A stretch of DNA of 64,000 nt from Ilyobacter_A sp963668015 (GTDB lineage: Bacteria; Fusobacteriota; Fusobacteriia; Fusobacteriales; Fusobacteriaceae), in the NCBI GenBank assembly GCA_963668015.2, contig CAXXCR010000026.1, positions 1 through 64,000 of the forward strand, in the 5' to 3' direction. A model generated the notes under the pieces. That model was not told the DNA's origin. It searched no databases and saw nothing but the letters and a program-made list of their open reading frames with translations. The position numbers and the translations under genes were made by a program. Positions 21,745 to 30,475 of the stretch are shown here, one piece after another (the stretch's first letter is position 1; each line of letters opens with the position of its first letter).

Positions 21745-23421
21745 ATGGAAATAATTAAATTATCGACAGATATATTGATAATAGGCGGTGGGACAGCTGG
21801 TTGCCAGGCTGCAATACATGCAAAAGAACTAAACCTCGATTTGGATGTAGTCGTTCTGGAAAAAGCTGGAATTAAGAGAAGCGGTTGTTTAGCCGCAGGA
21901 GTAAATGCCATAAACGCCTACCTGACAGAGGGCGAAACTCCAGAGTCTTATGTTGATTTCGTAAAAAAAGAATCCCATGGCCTCATAAGGGAAGACCTGA
22001 CTCTTTCAATAGGGAAAAGGCTGAATTCAATGAGTGAAAAATTGGAATCTTACGGACTGGTTTTTCTTAAAGATGAACACGGGAAATACGTTGCGAGAGG
22101 AAAAAGAAGCGTAAAAATAAACGGCGAAAACATAAAACCAATACTGGCAAACAGGACATATGAAAGCGGGACTCGGGTGCTTAATAAAGTCATCGCTACT
22201 GATTATATCGTAGAAGGCAAAAAAGTGGTGGGTGTATATGCCGTTTCACTGGACCTTGAAAAATTTTATGTGATAAAGTCAAAAGCAGTTATATGTACAA
22301 CAGGCGGGGCTTCAGGTATTTACAAGCCAAACAACCCTGTTAGCGCAAGACATAAAATGTGGTATTCTCCGTTCAACACCGGAGACGGACTGGCTATGGG
22401 AATAAGAGCCGGGGCGGAAATGACCAGCTTCGAGATGAGGTTTATAGCACTTAGAACCAAGGACACAATATCTCCTACCGGAACTATCGCCCAAGGCTTG
22501 AAAGTAAGTCAAATCAACTCTAAAAACGAAAATTATATGAATGCATACGAAAATAAATCCACTCCTATGAGGCTTTATGCAACTGTAATTGAAAGCTTAG
22601 AAGGAAGAGGACCTTGTTATCTGGATACACGTGGTGCTTCGCAGGATCAGGTTGACGAATTGAAAAAAGCATACCTGAATATGTCGCCTTCAATAATTTT
22701 AAAGTGGAACGACGAAAATATTGATATATCAAAAGAGCCTGTTGAAATACAGGGTTCGGAGCCATATATAGTTGGGGGACATGGGCAGGCTGGTTACTGG
22801 ATTGATGACACAAGAAAAACAAGTGTAGACGGTTTATTTGCTGCAGGAGATGTGTGCGGCGGGTCGCCTAAAAAATATGTTACCGGGTGTATGGCGGAAG
22901 CTGAAATAGCGGTTGAGGCGTCTATCGAATATATAAAAAAAGTCGAAAACATTCCAGAACATTATTTTAACGATGAAAAAATAGCCAAAGAGATAGACCG
23001 TATAACGGCCCCTATGCAAAGCACCAGCCCACTTTTCTCTCCGCAGGAAGTGGAGGAAAAACTGCAAAAGATAATGGACGAATACGCCGGAGGTATCTCA
23101 CAGGCATACAGGATTAACGAAGAAAAACTTCTGAAAGCAAAAAAACTTTTATCCCTGTTGGATAAAGATTTGGAAAATGTAGGTGCAGAAAGTCCACTGG
23201 AAGTATTAAAGTATGGCGAGGTAACAAACAGGATATTAATCGCCAAGGTATTAGTAGAGCACCTTCTACACCGAAAAGAAACCAGGTGGAAATGCTACCA
23301 GGAAAGGTCAGACTACCCTCTTTTAGACAACGAAAACTGGTTTAAATTTGTAAACTCGGTTTACAAAAAGGACTCTAACACTGTAGAGATTATCGAACGT
23401 GAACTTAAGAAGGTGATATAG
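21745..23421 (+). CDS. aprA: Adenylylsulfate reductase, alpha (FAD) subunit
   Basis: The ~558-residue flavoprotein is of the fumarate reductase/AprA family. The dinucleotide-binding DILIIGGGTAGCQAA is at the N-terminus. RSGCLAAGVNAIN, TTGGASGIYKPNNP and GLFAAGDVCGGSPKKYVTGCMAEAEIA are AprA-type signatures. With AprB it reduces APS to sulfite and AMP. It is shorter than the roughly 650-residue AprA of sulfate respirers, as expected for the assimilatory form seen in some anaerobes. aprB starts at the base after its stop. I placed the start at the ATG behind GCAGGTGG; GTG codons upstream overlap that site. Confidence 0.9.
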   Translation: MEIIKLSTDILIIGGGTAGCQAAIHAKELNLDLDVVVLEKAGIKRSGCLAAGVNAINAYLTEGETPESYVDFVKKESHGLIREDLTLSIGKRLNSMSEKLESYGLVFLKDEHGKYVARGKRSVKINGENIKPILANRTYESGTRVLNKVIATDYIVEGKKVVGVYAVSLDLEKFYVIKSKAVICTTGGASGIYKPNNPVSARHKMWYSPFNTGDGLAMGIRAGAEMTSFEMRFIALRTKDTISPTGTIAQGLKVSQINSKNENYMNAYENKSTPMRLYATVIESLEGRGPCYLDTRGASQDQVDELKKAYLNMSPSIILKWNDENIDISKEPVEIQGSEPYIVGGHGQAGYWIDDTRKTSVDGLFAAGDVCGGSPKKYVTGCMAEAEIAVEASIEYIKKVENIPEHYFNDEKIAKEIDRITAPMQSTSPLFSPQEVEEKLQKIMDEYAGGISQAYRINEEKLLKAKKLLSLLDKDLENVGAESPLEVLKYGEVTNRILIAKVLVEHLLHRKETRWKCYQERSDYPLLDNENWFKFVNSVYKKDSNTVEIIERELKKVI

Positions 23422-23736
23422 ATGGCCATAAGAATTGACAAAAAAAACTGTATCGGATGTAGCGCCTGCACCAAGGTATGCCCAGGCAACTTAATTCATA
23501 TGAAAAAAAGCGGAAAGGCTGATATCTACGATGCAAAAGAGTGCTGGGACTGCGCGGCCTGCTTAAAGGAGTGTCCTGTTCAGGCTATAGAGATGTATCT
23601 TTTCCCGGAAGTTGGAGGTAGCGGTTCTACTCTAAAAGTAAAAAACACCGAAACTTCTCTGGTTTGGCAGGTGAAAAAAGACGGAGAACTCGTGGAAGAA
23701 ATCATAGCCGAAAAGAAAGATTCGAATAAATTTTAA
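23422..23736 (+). CDS. aprB: Adenylylsulfate reductase, beta (ferredoxin) subunit
   Basis: The 104-residue protein has two [4Fe-4S] cluster motifs, CIGCSACTKVCPG and CWDCAACLKECPVQA, followed by a short tail (MYLFPEVGGSGSTLKV) that in AprB wraps around AprA. It passes electrons to the AprA flavin. It is shorter than the AprB of sulfate-reducing bacteria (about 150 residues), lacking the long C-terminal extension. It is directly fused in the operon to aprA (no gap). No qmoABC membrane partner genes are present, consistent with an assimilatory, soluble electron donor. Confidence 0.92.
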   Translation: MAIRIDKKNCIGCSACTKVCPGNLIHMKKSGKADIYDAKECWDCAACLKECPVQAIEMYLFPEVGGSGSTLKVKNTETSLVWQVKKDGELVEEIIAEKKDSNKF

Positions 23737-23748
23737 AGGAGGTCTGCA

Positions 23749-24630
23749 ATGGATCATTTAGATAAACTTGAAAGCAAAAGCATACACATATTAAGGGAGG
23801 CATATAGCCAGTTTAAAAACCTGGGGATGCTGTGGTCAATAGGAAAAGACAGTACAGTCTTACTGTGGCTTGCCAGAAAAGCGTTTTTCGGCCACGTGCC
23901 TATGCCACTTATCCATGTGGATACCCATTATAAAATCCTAGAAATGATAGAATACAGGGACAGATTTGCAAAAGAGTGGAAGCTCGACATGATATACGGC
24001 GAGAACAAAGAAGCGCTGGAGAACAAACAGACATTTCCAGACGGTAATGTTTCGAGGATAACTTGTTGTAAAAATTTAAAAGCGGATGCCTTGAAAAACA
24101 CACTAAATGGAGCTTGGCCTAGATATAGAATGAACCACGATTCAGGCAATTATGAGCTGGATGAAAACAGAGAAGCATTCACCGGTGTCATTGTAGGGGT
24201 AAGAGCCGATGAAGAGGGAAGCCGTTCCAAAGAAAGATATTTTTCACCCAGAAACGAGGAAAACACCTGGGATTTCGGAGATCAACCACCTGAATTCTGG
24301 AACCAGTATAAGACGGATTTTGCACCTGGTACCCACCTTAGGATACATCCTCTGCTTGACTGGACAGAACTGGATATCTGGGAGTATATTTTAAGAGAAA
24401 ACATTCCTATAGTTTCACTTTATTTTGACCAGGGAAACGGTAAAAGATATAGGTCTCTAGGGTGCTATCCGTGTACATCACCTGTAGAATCAACCGCTAA
24501 GACTGTTAGCGAGATAGTTGAAGAGCTAAAAACAGGTAAATTTGCAGACATAGCGGAAAGGTCAGGAAGGGAACAGGATAAAGAAGACGGCGGTGGTTTA
24601 GAAGAGCTGAGAAAAGAAGGCTATATGTAA
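23749..24630 (+). CDS. cysD: Sulfate adenylyltransferase, small subunit
   Basis: The 293-residue ATP-pyrophosphatase-type subunit forms APS from ATP and sulfate, driven by the CysN GTPase. The PP-loop motif is in MLWSIGKDSTVLLWLARKA. DTHYKILEMIEYRD, GVRADEEGSRSKERYFSPR and YPCTSPVESTAKT are family signatures. It is full length with a GGAGG site. It lies between aprB and cysN, an arrangement matching APS synthesis feeding both CysC and AprAB. Confidence 0.95.
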   Translation: MDHLDKLESKSIHILREAYSQFKNLGMLWSIGKDSTVLLWLARKAFFGHVPMPLIHVDTHYKILEMIEYRDRFAKEWKLDMIYGENKEALENKQTFPDGNVSRITCCKNLKADALKNTLNGAWPRYRMNHDSGNYELDENREAFTGVIVGVRADEEGSRSKERYFSPRNEENTWDFGDQPPEFWNQYKTDFAPGTHLRIHPLLDWTELDIWEYILRENIPIVSLYFDQGNGKRYRSLGCYPCTSPVESTAKTVSEIVEELKTGKFADIAERSGREQDKEDGGGLEELRKEGYM

Positions 24631-24672
24631 AACCCACCTACCAAAACAAGTACACAGGAAGGAGAAGATATA

Positions 24673-26478
24673 ATGAGTCTTGACAATAGAAGAGAAGATA
24701 TGAATATAGTTATCGTCGGTCATGTGGACCACGGTAAAAGTACAATAATCGGAAGGCTTTTAGCCGATACAGATTCCCTGCCAGAGGGAAAGCTCGACGA
24801 GGTAAAAGAAAGGTGTCGTAGAAATTCCAAGCCGTTTGAGTATGCATTTCTGCTAGACGCCCTAAAAGACGAGCAGGCGCAGGGAATTACTATAGATGCT
24901 GCTAGGTGTTTTTTTAACACAGATAAAAGGGAATATATAATAATAGATGCCCCTGGGCATATTGAATTTTTAAAAAACATGGTCACAGGTGCCTCAAGAG
25001 CAGAGGCGGCCTTGCTGGTAATAGATGCCGGTGAGGGTATACAGGAAAATTCAAAACGTCACGGATACCTCCTGTCGATGCTCGGGATAAAGCAGATAGC
25101 CGTTATTGTGAACAAAATGGACCTTGTGAACTATGACGAAAAAGTATTTCAGAATATCCGAAGTGAGTACACAGAATTCTTAAAACAGATAAATATCCAA
25201 CCGAGTACCTTTATACCGGTAAGTGGTTTTATGGGGGACAACATCTCCAATTTATCTGAAAACACATCTTGGTATAACGATAAAACTATATTGGATGTAC
25301 TGGATGATTTCGAGATAGAGAAGCTGCCTGAAGCAAAACCTTTTAGAATGCCTGTTCAGGATGTATATAAATTTACAAAAGACGGGGATAACAGAAGGAT
25401 TGTAGCTGGTACAGTTGAAACAGGGAGAGTAAAGATAGGAGATGAAGTAGTTTTTTATCCTTCAGGTAAAAAAAGTACGGTGAAATCCATCGAAGCATTC
25501 AACAGGAAAAATCCAGAAAGCGTTGGCCCAGGATATGCAACAGGATTTACTCTTAAAGAGCAGATATACGTAACAAGAGGAGAGCTAGCTTCAATTGCAG
25601 GTGAGACAAAACCTAAAGTTGGTACAAGAATAAAAACCCATCTTTTTTGGTTGGGGAAATCTCCAATGGAAAAGGGGAAGCAGTATTTTCTAAAACTCGG
25701 AAACTCAAAGGTAAAGGTAGAGGTGGAGGAGATCACAAGAGTCCTGGATGCTTCCAGCTTGAGCAATTTGCATAAATCTCAAATAGACAGACATGACGTG
25801 GCCGAATGTATTTTAAAAACCCACAAACCCATTGCTTTTGATGAAAATGAAGATATACAAAACACAAGCAGGTTTGTTATAATAGACAACTACGACATTA
25901 CAGGCGGGGGTATAATCGAAGAGGCTTTAGGAGATAAACAGAGTAAACTGAGGGAGCAGGTCCTTCTTAGAAACTACAACTGGGAAAAAAGTATGATCAC
26001 TACCCAGGAAAGGGCCGAAAGATACAACCACAAATCTAAACTTCTGCTGATAACAGGCGAAAGAGGTACTGGTAGAAGGGATATTGGTAAAGGCCTTGAA
26101 AAACTTCTTCTGGATACCGGGAAAAAAGCGTACTACCTGGGTGTAGAAAACTTAATTTACGGTGTCGATACCGACATAAAAGACCCTTACAAAGAGGAAA
26201 ACAGGGAGGAGTTCATCAGAAGGTTTGGAGAAATAGCGCATCTTTTGATAGACAGCGGAAACATCCTAATTGCAACAATAGTGGAATTGTCCAAAGATGA
26301 ACTAGACATAATAAGGACAATTATAGGAGCTGACAACTTGGAAATTGTGTGGATAGGGGATGAGGTAGCTACCGGCATATCTACTGATCTGCACATAAAG
26401 AAGCTGGGGAGTATAGAAGAGGGAATCACATCCCTGAAAGAACATCTACAAAACAAGGGAGTTACACTAAGGATATAA
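24673..26478 (+). CDS. cysN: Sulfate adenylyltransferase GTPase subunit fused to a degenerate APS-kinase-like domain
   Basis: Residues 1-~430 are a CysN GTPase: GHVDHGKST (16-24), the DAPGH and NKMD motifs, and two beta-barrel domains. It energises APS synthesis by CysD. Residues ~455-601 resemble a C-terminal CysC domain as in NodQ/CysNC fusions, but the P-loop position reads GERGTGRRD (462-470) in place of GxxGxGKST, so the essential lysine and the Ser/Thr are replaced. The usual DGDN is replaced by LGVEN. The extra domain therefore cannot bind ATP normally and is probably structural or regulatory, while the operon supplies an intact separate cysC. It is the last gene of the operon. Confidence 0.9.
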   Translation: MSLDNRREDMNIVIVGHVDHGKSTIIGRLLADTDSLPEGKLDEVKERCRRNSKPFEYAFLLDALKDEQAQGITIDAARCFFNTDKREYIIIDAPGHIEFLKNMVTGASRAEAALLVIDAGEGIQENSKRHGYLLSMLGIKQIAVIVNKMDLVNYDEKVFQNIRSEYTEFLKQINIQPSTFIPVSGFMGDNISNLSENTSWYNDKTILDVLDDFEIEKLPEAKPFRMPVQDVYKFTKDGDNRRIVAGTVETGRVKIGDEVVFYPSGKKSTVKSIEAFNRKNPESVGPGYATGFTLKEQIYVTRGELASIAGETKPKVGTRIKTHLFWLGKSPMEKGKQYFLKLGNSKVKVEVEEITRVLDASSLSNLHKSQIDRHDVAECILKTHKPIAFDENEDIQNTSRFVIIDNYDITGGGIIEEALGDKQSKLREQVLLRNYNWEKSMITTQERAERYNHKSKLLLITGERGTGRRDIGKGLEKLLLDTGKKAYYLGVENLIYGVDTDIKDPYKEENREEFIRRFGEIAHLLIDSGNILIATIVELSKDELDIIRTIIGADNLEIVWIGDEVATGISTDLHIKKLGSIEEGITSLKEHLQNKGVTLRI

Positions 26479-26485
26479 TAAAACA

Positions 26486-26515
26486 GAGGCGGCATAAATG
26501 CCGCCTCCTTATATT
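26486..26515. terminator. Bidirectional terminator between cysN and the sulfite reductase gene
   Basis: A perfect 10-bp stem GAGGCGGCAT/ATGCCGCCTC lies between the convergent genes. T-rich DNA follows on both strands, stronger on the minus strand (TGTTTTATT). Confidence 0.8.
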
Positions 26516-28119
26516 TTCTGCATATATTCTCTGAAACTAATTTTTTCTCCATTTTTCAAAATTAATATATAATCTTCTACCAATCGTGATACAAAAACAG
26601 CAACCTCGCTAAGAGGAATAAACCTTTCAGGAGCAGTTCTAGCCAGAACTTTTCCCTCTCTATCTACCCTGCCACCGCTGTATACCTGAACACAGTCTGT
26701 TAATACACCGTCTATTAGTTTTTTAGAACCTTCAAAGCCTAGGGCTGCAATCTGTCCACCACCACAGGAGCTTCCACAGCCTGACACCTTTATATCATCA
26801 ATTAGCTGTGTGAACAGATCTGCCTTATATTCAGGATACTTTTTGAATAAGTTTTCAGTAGCCACAGAGATATCACGGCCTATTAGAGGGGCTTCCAAAA
26901 GGCCTGTTGTACATAACTTTGCCCCTATGCAGGTAAGCACATGATTTTCAAAATTTATCTCTGCCGATCCTGGAGCACTTAAATTTTGTTTTAAAAGTCT
27001 ATAGAGTTCCGGCAGGAAACTTTTATGCACCAGCGGAATGTAAATGTCTTGCTCCAAAGACAGCCTGATTATAGGGCATCCAACCTGATCCAATACTTCA
27101 GTTAGAAGCTTTAGGTCGATCGATTTTAAGTTTCCGTCTTTTATAAACAGCCTTATCGAACATACATCCTCATACTTAGTTTCTACTACAGCCGTTTTTT
27201 TCCATTCTATGTAATCTTTCGTTTCTGTATCTTTTTCGTTTGATCTCCTAAGCCCTGACAATATTGCTTCATAGCCGCTTTCTTCAAATACCCTATATTC
27301 ACCAGGGACTTCAGTTTTGTCAAAATATTCCATATACAGCTTTTGAAACTGTTCAAATCCAAGTTTTTCAACTAAAAATCTTAACCTTGATTTTGACCTG
27401 TTTTTCCTTTCTCCAAGTTCATAGAACAAGTCTACCATTGCAACTACAGACTTTACAAAATCTTCCTCAGGCAAAAAATCAAAAAGAAGTTTACCCAGAG
27501 AAGGGTTTCTTCCCAGACCTCCCCCAGCATATACCTCGAATCCCCTTTCTCCGTTTTGGATTTTAGCTAAAAATCCGAGGTCGTTTGCCGCCGTGTGCCC
27601 CCTGTCATCAGGTTCTCCTGAAAAGGAAACTTTAAACTTTCTACCAAATTTGAAAGCCTTATCATAAGTTTTTATATAGGCGTCCAGCTTCAGTGCATGT
27701 GGCCTCACGTCAAAGATACTGTCTTTTGAAATTCCGGAAAGAGGCGAAACCAATGGGTTTCTATACGTGTCACCGCCGCCGCCTTTAAAGGGCATACCAT
27801 TTTCACTGCATGACCTAACTATATTATATACGTTCTCTGCAGGAACCTCGTGTAGCTGTATGCTGTCCCTTGTAGAAATGTGGGCAAAACCAACTTTGTT
27901 CACATCCATTATATCTGATAGTACTTGGAGTTTTTGTACTGTAAACTCCCCTCCGACCTGTCTAACCCTGGTCATGAAGGATCCGTCTCTGGTAGCATAA
28001 ATACCGAAACCTGCGGAAACTTTTTTTACATCGGGGTATTTTATCTCCCCGGAGATATACTTTTCAAGCCTCTCTTTTAAGTTCAGATGTTCTTCTTTTA
28101 AACTCTCACTGTATCCCAC
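26509..28119 (-). CDS. Siroheme-dependent sulfite (nitrite) reductase
   Basis: The 536-residue protein is of the ferredoxin-type nitrite/sulfite reductase (NirA/CysI-like) family, reducing sulfite to sulfide (or nitrite to ammonia) by six electrons. It has the two tandem ferrodoxin-like halves; the cluster-siroheme cysteines are in TCIGAKLC and SGCGSSCGGGQIA (C-x5-C and C-x3-C). The start is a GTG behind AGGAGGGG. Convergence on the sulfate operon and the siroheme genes that follow argue for sulfite. It likely completes the path from APS; the electron donor is not identified. Confidence 0.87.
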   Translation of the reverse strand: MGYSESLKEEHLNLKERLEKYISGEIKYPDVKKVSAGFGIYATRDGSFMTRVRQVGGEFTVQKLQVLSDIMDVNKVGFAHISTRDSIQLHEVPAENVYNIVRSCSENGMPFKGGGGDTYRNPLVSPLSGISKDSIFDVRPHALKLDAYIKTYDKAFKFGRKFKVSFSGEPDDRGHTAANDLGFLAKIQNGERGFEVYAGGGLGRNPSLGKLLFDFLPEEDFVKSVVAMVDLFYELGERKNRSKSRLRFLVEKLGFEQFQKLYMEYFDKTEVPGEYRVFEESGYEAILSGLRRSNEKDTETKDYIEWKKTAVVETKYEDVCSIRLFIKDGNLKSIDLKLLTEVLDQVGCPIIRLSLEQDIYIPLVHKSFLPELYRLLKQNLSAPGSAEINFENHVLTCIGAKLCTTGLLEAPLIGRDISVATENLFKKYPEYKADLFTQLIDDIKVSGCGSSCGGGQIAALGFEGSKKLIDGVLTDCVQVYSGGRVDREGKVLARTAPERFIPLSEVAVFVSRLVEDYILILKNGEKISFREYMQKI

Positions 28120-28150
28120 TATACCCCTCCTAATAAGATTACTTAATTAT

Positions 28151-28178
28151 ATTATATTGGAACTTCTGAAATAATCAA
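28151..28178 (-). promoter_or_regulatory. Promoter of the sulfite reductase gene
   Basis: On the minus strand TTGATT, a 16-bp spacer and TATAAT end about 30 bases before the GTG start. No S-box precedes this gene, so its control differs from that of the cys operon. Confidence 0.6.
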
Positions 28179-28775
28179 AATAGAAATTTCTTATCAAATT
28201 CATAAGCAAATACTTATATCTGTTGTGGCTTTGCCATAGGCATAAAACTTACAGCCATCAACGGATTTTTTTGTCTGTCTTATACCAAAATATAGATCAC
28301 CCTTTTTAAAATAAATTACCTGTAATATACAAATTTTATTTTCAAAACCTCCTAATCTAAGAGATCTTATGCAAATAACTTATAATAATACTTGTGAATT
28401 TATACTGTGCTGTTTTGAAGTGGGTTCTTAATCGGGGATGGAAATCTAGAAAAAGTTGAAAATTGGCTTATAAAGAAAACTTGAAATAAATTGCAAGCAT
28501 CAGTGGGATGAAATAAGTGCTTAAGAAATTATAGGAAAATTAGGAATTAGGTACACGTTGGTGTATAGAAATTGGCGCTATTATATAGTATAATTACTTA
28601 AAAATATTTAGGTGTTTTAATTTGATGAGGAAATTGGTGAGAATACTATACAGTTCTCGTTAAGGTTATTTGAGCGAAGGGGTTACTATTTAAAAATTGG
28701 AAGTAAAGATTTAATATACTATGGTCTTGTTTAAGTTTTTTACTGTTTACTTGTCGATTGGGAGGAAGAAGTCTT
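28179..28775. other. Non-coding gap between the sulfite reductase gene and cbiX
   Basis: About 600 bp of AT-rich DNA between divergent genes. I see no convincing ORF, riboswitch or hairpin with a T-tract in it; a promoter for the tetrapyrrole genes should lie in its right half but no clear pair of boxes stands out. Confidence 0.5.
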
Positions 28776-29144
28776 ATGGAAGCAGTACTGATTATTGTAC
28801 ACGGAAGCCGTTCCAAAAAATTTCAAGATGATTTTGAAAAAGTTGTGGATATGGTCAGAGAGAGAAAAAATGGAGTAAAGGTATACGGGGCTAGTATGGA
28901 ACTTTCAGAACCTACAATAGAGGGTACTGTAGAAAAAATGATGTCTGAAAATTCTGACATCAAGGAGATAGCGGTTGTACCTTTATTTTTGTTTGATGGA
29001 AAACATACAAAGGAGGATATTCCTAAAAAAATAGAGAAATTAGGGGGAAAATACTCGGATGTCAGATTTAAGTTAGGAAAACCATTAGGTGCAGACCCAA
29101 TGCTGGCTGAAATTTTAATTAAAAGAGCAGAAGAGGCGCTATAG
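28776..29144 (+). CDS. cbiX: Sirohydrochlorin chelatase (short CbiX/SirB type)
   Basis: The 122-residue protein is a single-domain chelatase that inserts Fe (for siroheme) or Co (for cobalamin) into sirohydrochlorin. The metal-binding histidines are in IIVHGSRSKKF and in LFDGKHTKEDIP, the family's paired sites, and the chain is the short class (about 120-130 residues). The ATG at 28776 has GGGAGGA upstream; an in-frame TTG overlaps the ribosome site. It leads the tetrapyrrole cluster, next to the siroheme-requiring reductase, so iron insertion into siroheme is the likely role. Confidence 0.88.
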   Translation: MEAVLIIVHGSRSKKFQDDFEKVVDMVRERKNGVKVYGASMELSEPTIEGTVEKMMSENSDIKEIAVVPLFLFDGKHTKEDIPKKIEKLGGKYSDVRFKLGKPLGADPMLAEILIKRAEEAL

Positions 29145-29377
29145 GAGAAGCTTGTGAAAAGGAAATTCTGCCTGCTTATTTTATAGATATAATGTCCTGT
29201 CAAGAGGGCTGTTTTTAAATTCGCAGTATAGATAGCATTTTGAAATTTATGGATATCCAGGAAAAAATGGATAGATGTAATAAGGTCGCTTACTAAATTT
29301 TTTGCCATACTTGGTTTCAGACTTTGGTATAGGGCATGTTATAATGAGGAATAAAGTGAAAAAATAGATAGGAAGCT
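29145..29377. other. Gap between cbiX and hemA with a possible internal promoter
   Basis: This holds no gene except the small ORF that follows it. A TATAAT at 29340-29345 could be the -10 of a promoter for hemA, with only a weak -35 (TTCAGA) 18 bases before. Confidence 0.4.
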
Positions 29378-29443
29378 ATGGGCAGGAAGAACAATAACGG
29401 GCTTGTAATAAATATGGACAATATATTGGAAAAGCATTTTTAA
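29378..29443 (+). CDS. Possible 21-residue leader peptide upstream of hemA
   Basis: ATG at 29378 opens a 21-codon frame ending in TAA, reading MGRKNNNGLVINMDNILEKHF. AGGAAG lies five bases before the ATG, and the TATAAT at 29340 would start a transcript just upstream. It ends 18 bases before the hemA start. It could be a short regulatory leader or chance. Residue composition gives no function and no attenuator hairpin is obvious. Confidence 0.3.
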   Translation: MGRKNNNGLVINMDNILEKHF

Positions 29444-29461
29444 GAGGTGGCGTGAGTAAAT

Positions 29462-30475
29462 ATGGGACTTAGAAATTTTAATGTGGTAAGTGTAAATTAC
29501 AAGGATTTTACCTTGGAGCAAAGGGAAGAATTTCTAAAGAGAAACTATAAAGAAAGATTGAAGGAATATTTTTTTAAATCTGACATAAAAGGGTATGTGA
29601 TATTGGAGACCTGTCTTCGCATAGAGATATATTTTGAAAAATCACACAAGTTTTCCAGTGAAAATTTTCTTAAGGACATGGGACTTTCTAGAGATATCAA
29701 GATTTTTAACGGTGAAGAAGCACTAAAGTACCTCATGAATGTATCCTGCGGGCTGGAATCTGTGATAAAGGGAGAGGACCAGATCTTGTCACAGCTAAAA
29801 AAAAGCTATTCAGAAAATCTCGAAAAGAAAAAAACTTCTAAAATATTGAACATCATATTTAACAAGGCCATACAGACAGGGAAAAAATTTAGAACAGTAA
29901 GCAAGATAAACACTCAAAATCTATCGTTGGATGGCATATCTGTAAAATTTATAAGGGAGAAATTTAAAGATTTCTCAGAAAAAAAAGTCTTTATAATAGG
30001 TATTGGGGAATTAAGCCAATCGATACTGGCCTTGCTGTATAAGATTGGAGTTAAGGAAATTGCTGTAACCAATAGGACCCGCCATAAATCTTTGGAGGTT
30101 AACCATAAATATAAAGATATTAAACTTGTATATTTTTCAGATAAGTACAAAGAGATAAAAGACAGCGACATAATAATAAGTGCAACATCCGCCCCGCATC
30201 TTGTTATAAAAGCAGATAAACTCGAATTGGTTGTTGCAGATGTGAGGGAGCGTTTCTTCCTGGATTTAGCTGTACCCAGGGATATAGATCCAAAAATTGC
30301 GACATTTAAAAATACTACTCTTTGCCATCTAGAAGATTTATGGGAAGTGTATAACAATAACTTAGAGAATAGAGAAAATATATCCGAAAAATACAGTTAT
30401 GTCATCGAAGAACAGATAGAAAAGACGAAAAAATGGTTTGATTACAGGAAGGAAATAGTTGGTGAGAATGCATAA
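29462..30475 (+). CDS. hemA: Glutamyl-tRNA reductase, short form
   Basis: The enzyme reduces glutamyl-tRNA(Glu) to glutamate-1-semialdehyde with NADPH, the entry to C5 tetrapyrrole synthesis. The active-site cysteine is Cys51 in ILETCLRIEIY. CGLESVIKGEDQILSQLK is the conserved catalytic-domain helix region, and VFIIGIGELSQSI is the NADPH Rossmann motif. At 337 residues it lacks most of the C-terminal dimerisation domain found in the ~420-residue E. coli enzyme. hemC overlaps its end, so it is translationally coupled in the operon. Confidence 0.92.
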   Translation: MGLRNFNVVSVNYKDFTLEQREEFLKRNYKERLKEYFFKSDIKGYVILETCLRIEIYFEKSHKFSSENFLKDMGLSRDIKIFNGEEALKYLMNVSCGLESVIKGEDQILSQLKKSYSENLEKKKTSKILNIIFNKAIQTGKKFRTVSKINTQNLSLDGISVKFIREKFKDFSEKKVFIIGIGELSQSILALLYKIGVKEIAVTNRTRHKSLEVNHKYKDIKLVYFSDKYKEIKDSDIIISATSAPHLVIKADKLELVVADVRERFFLDLAVPRDIDPKIATFKNTTLCHLEDLWEVYNNNLENRENISEKYSYVIEEQIEKTKKWFDYRKEIVGENA

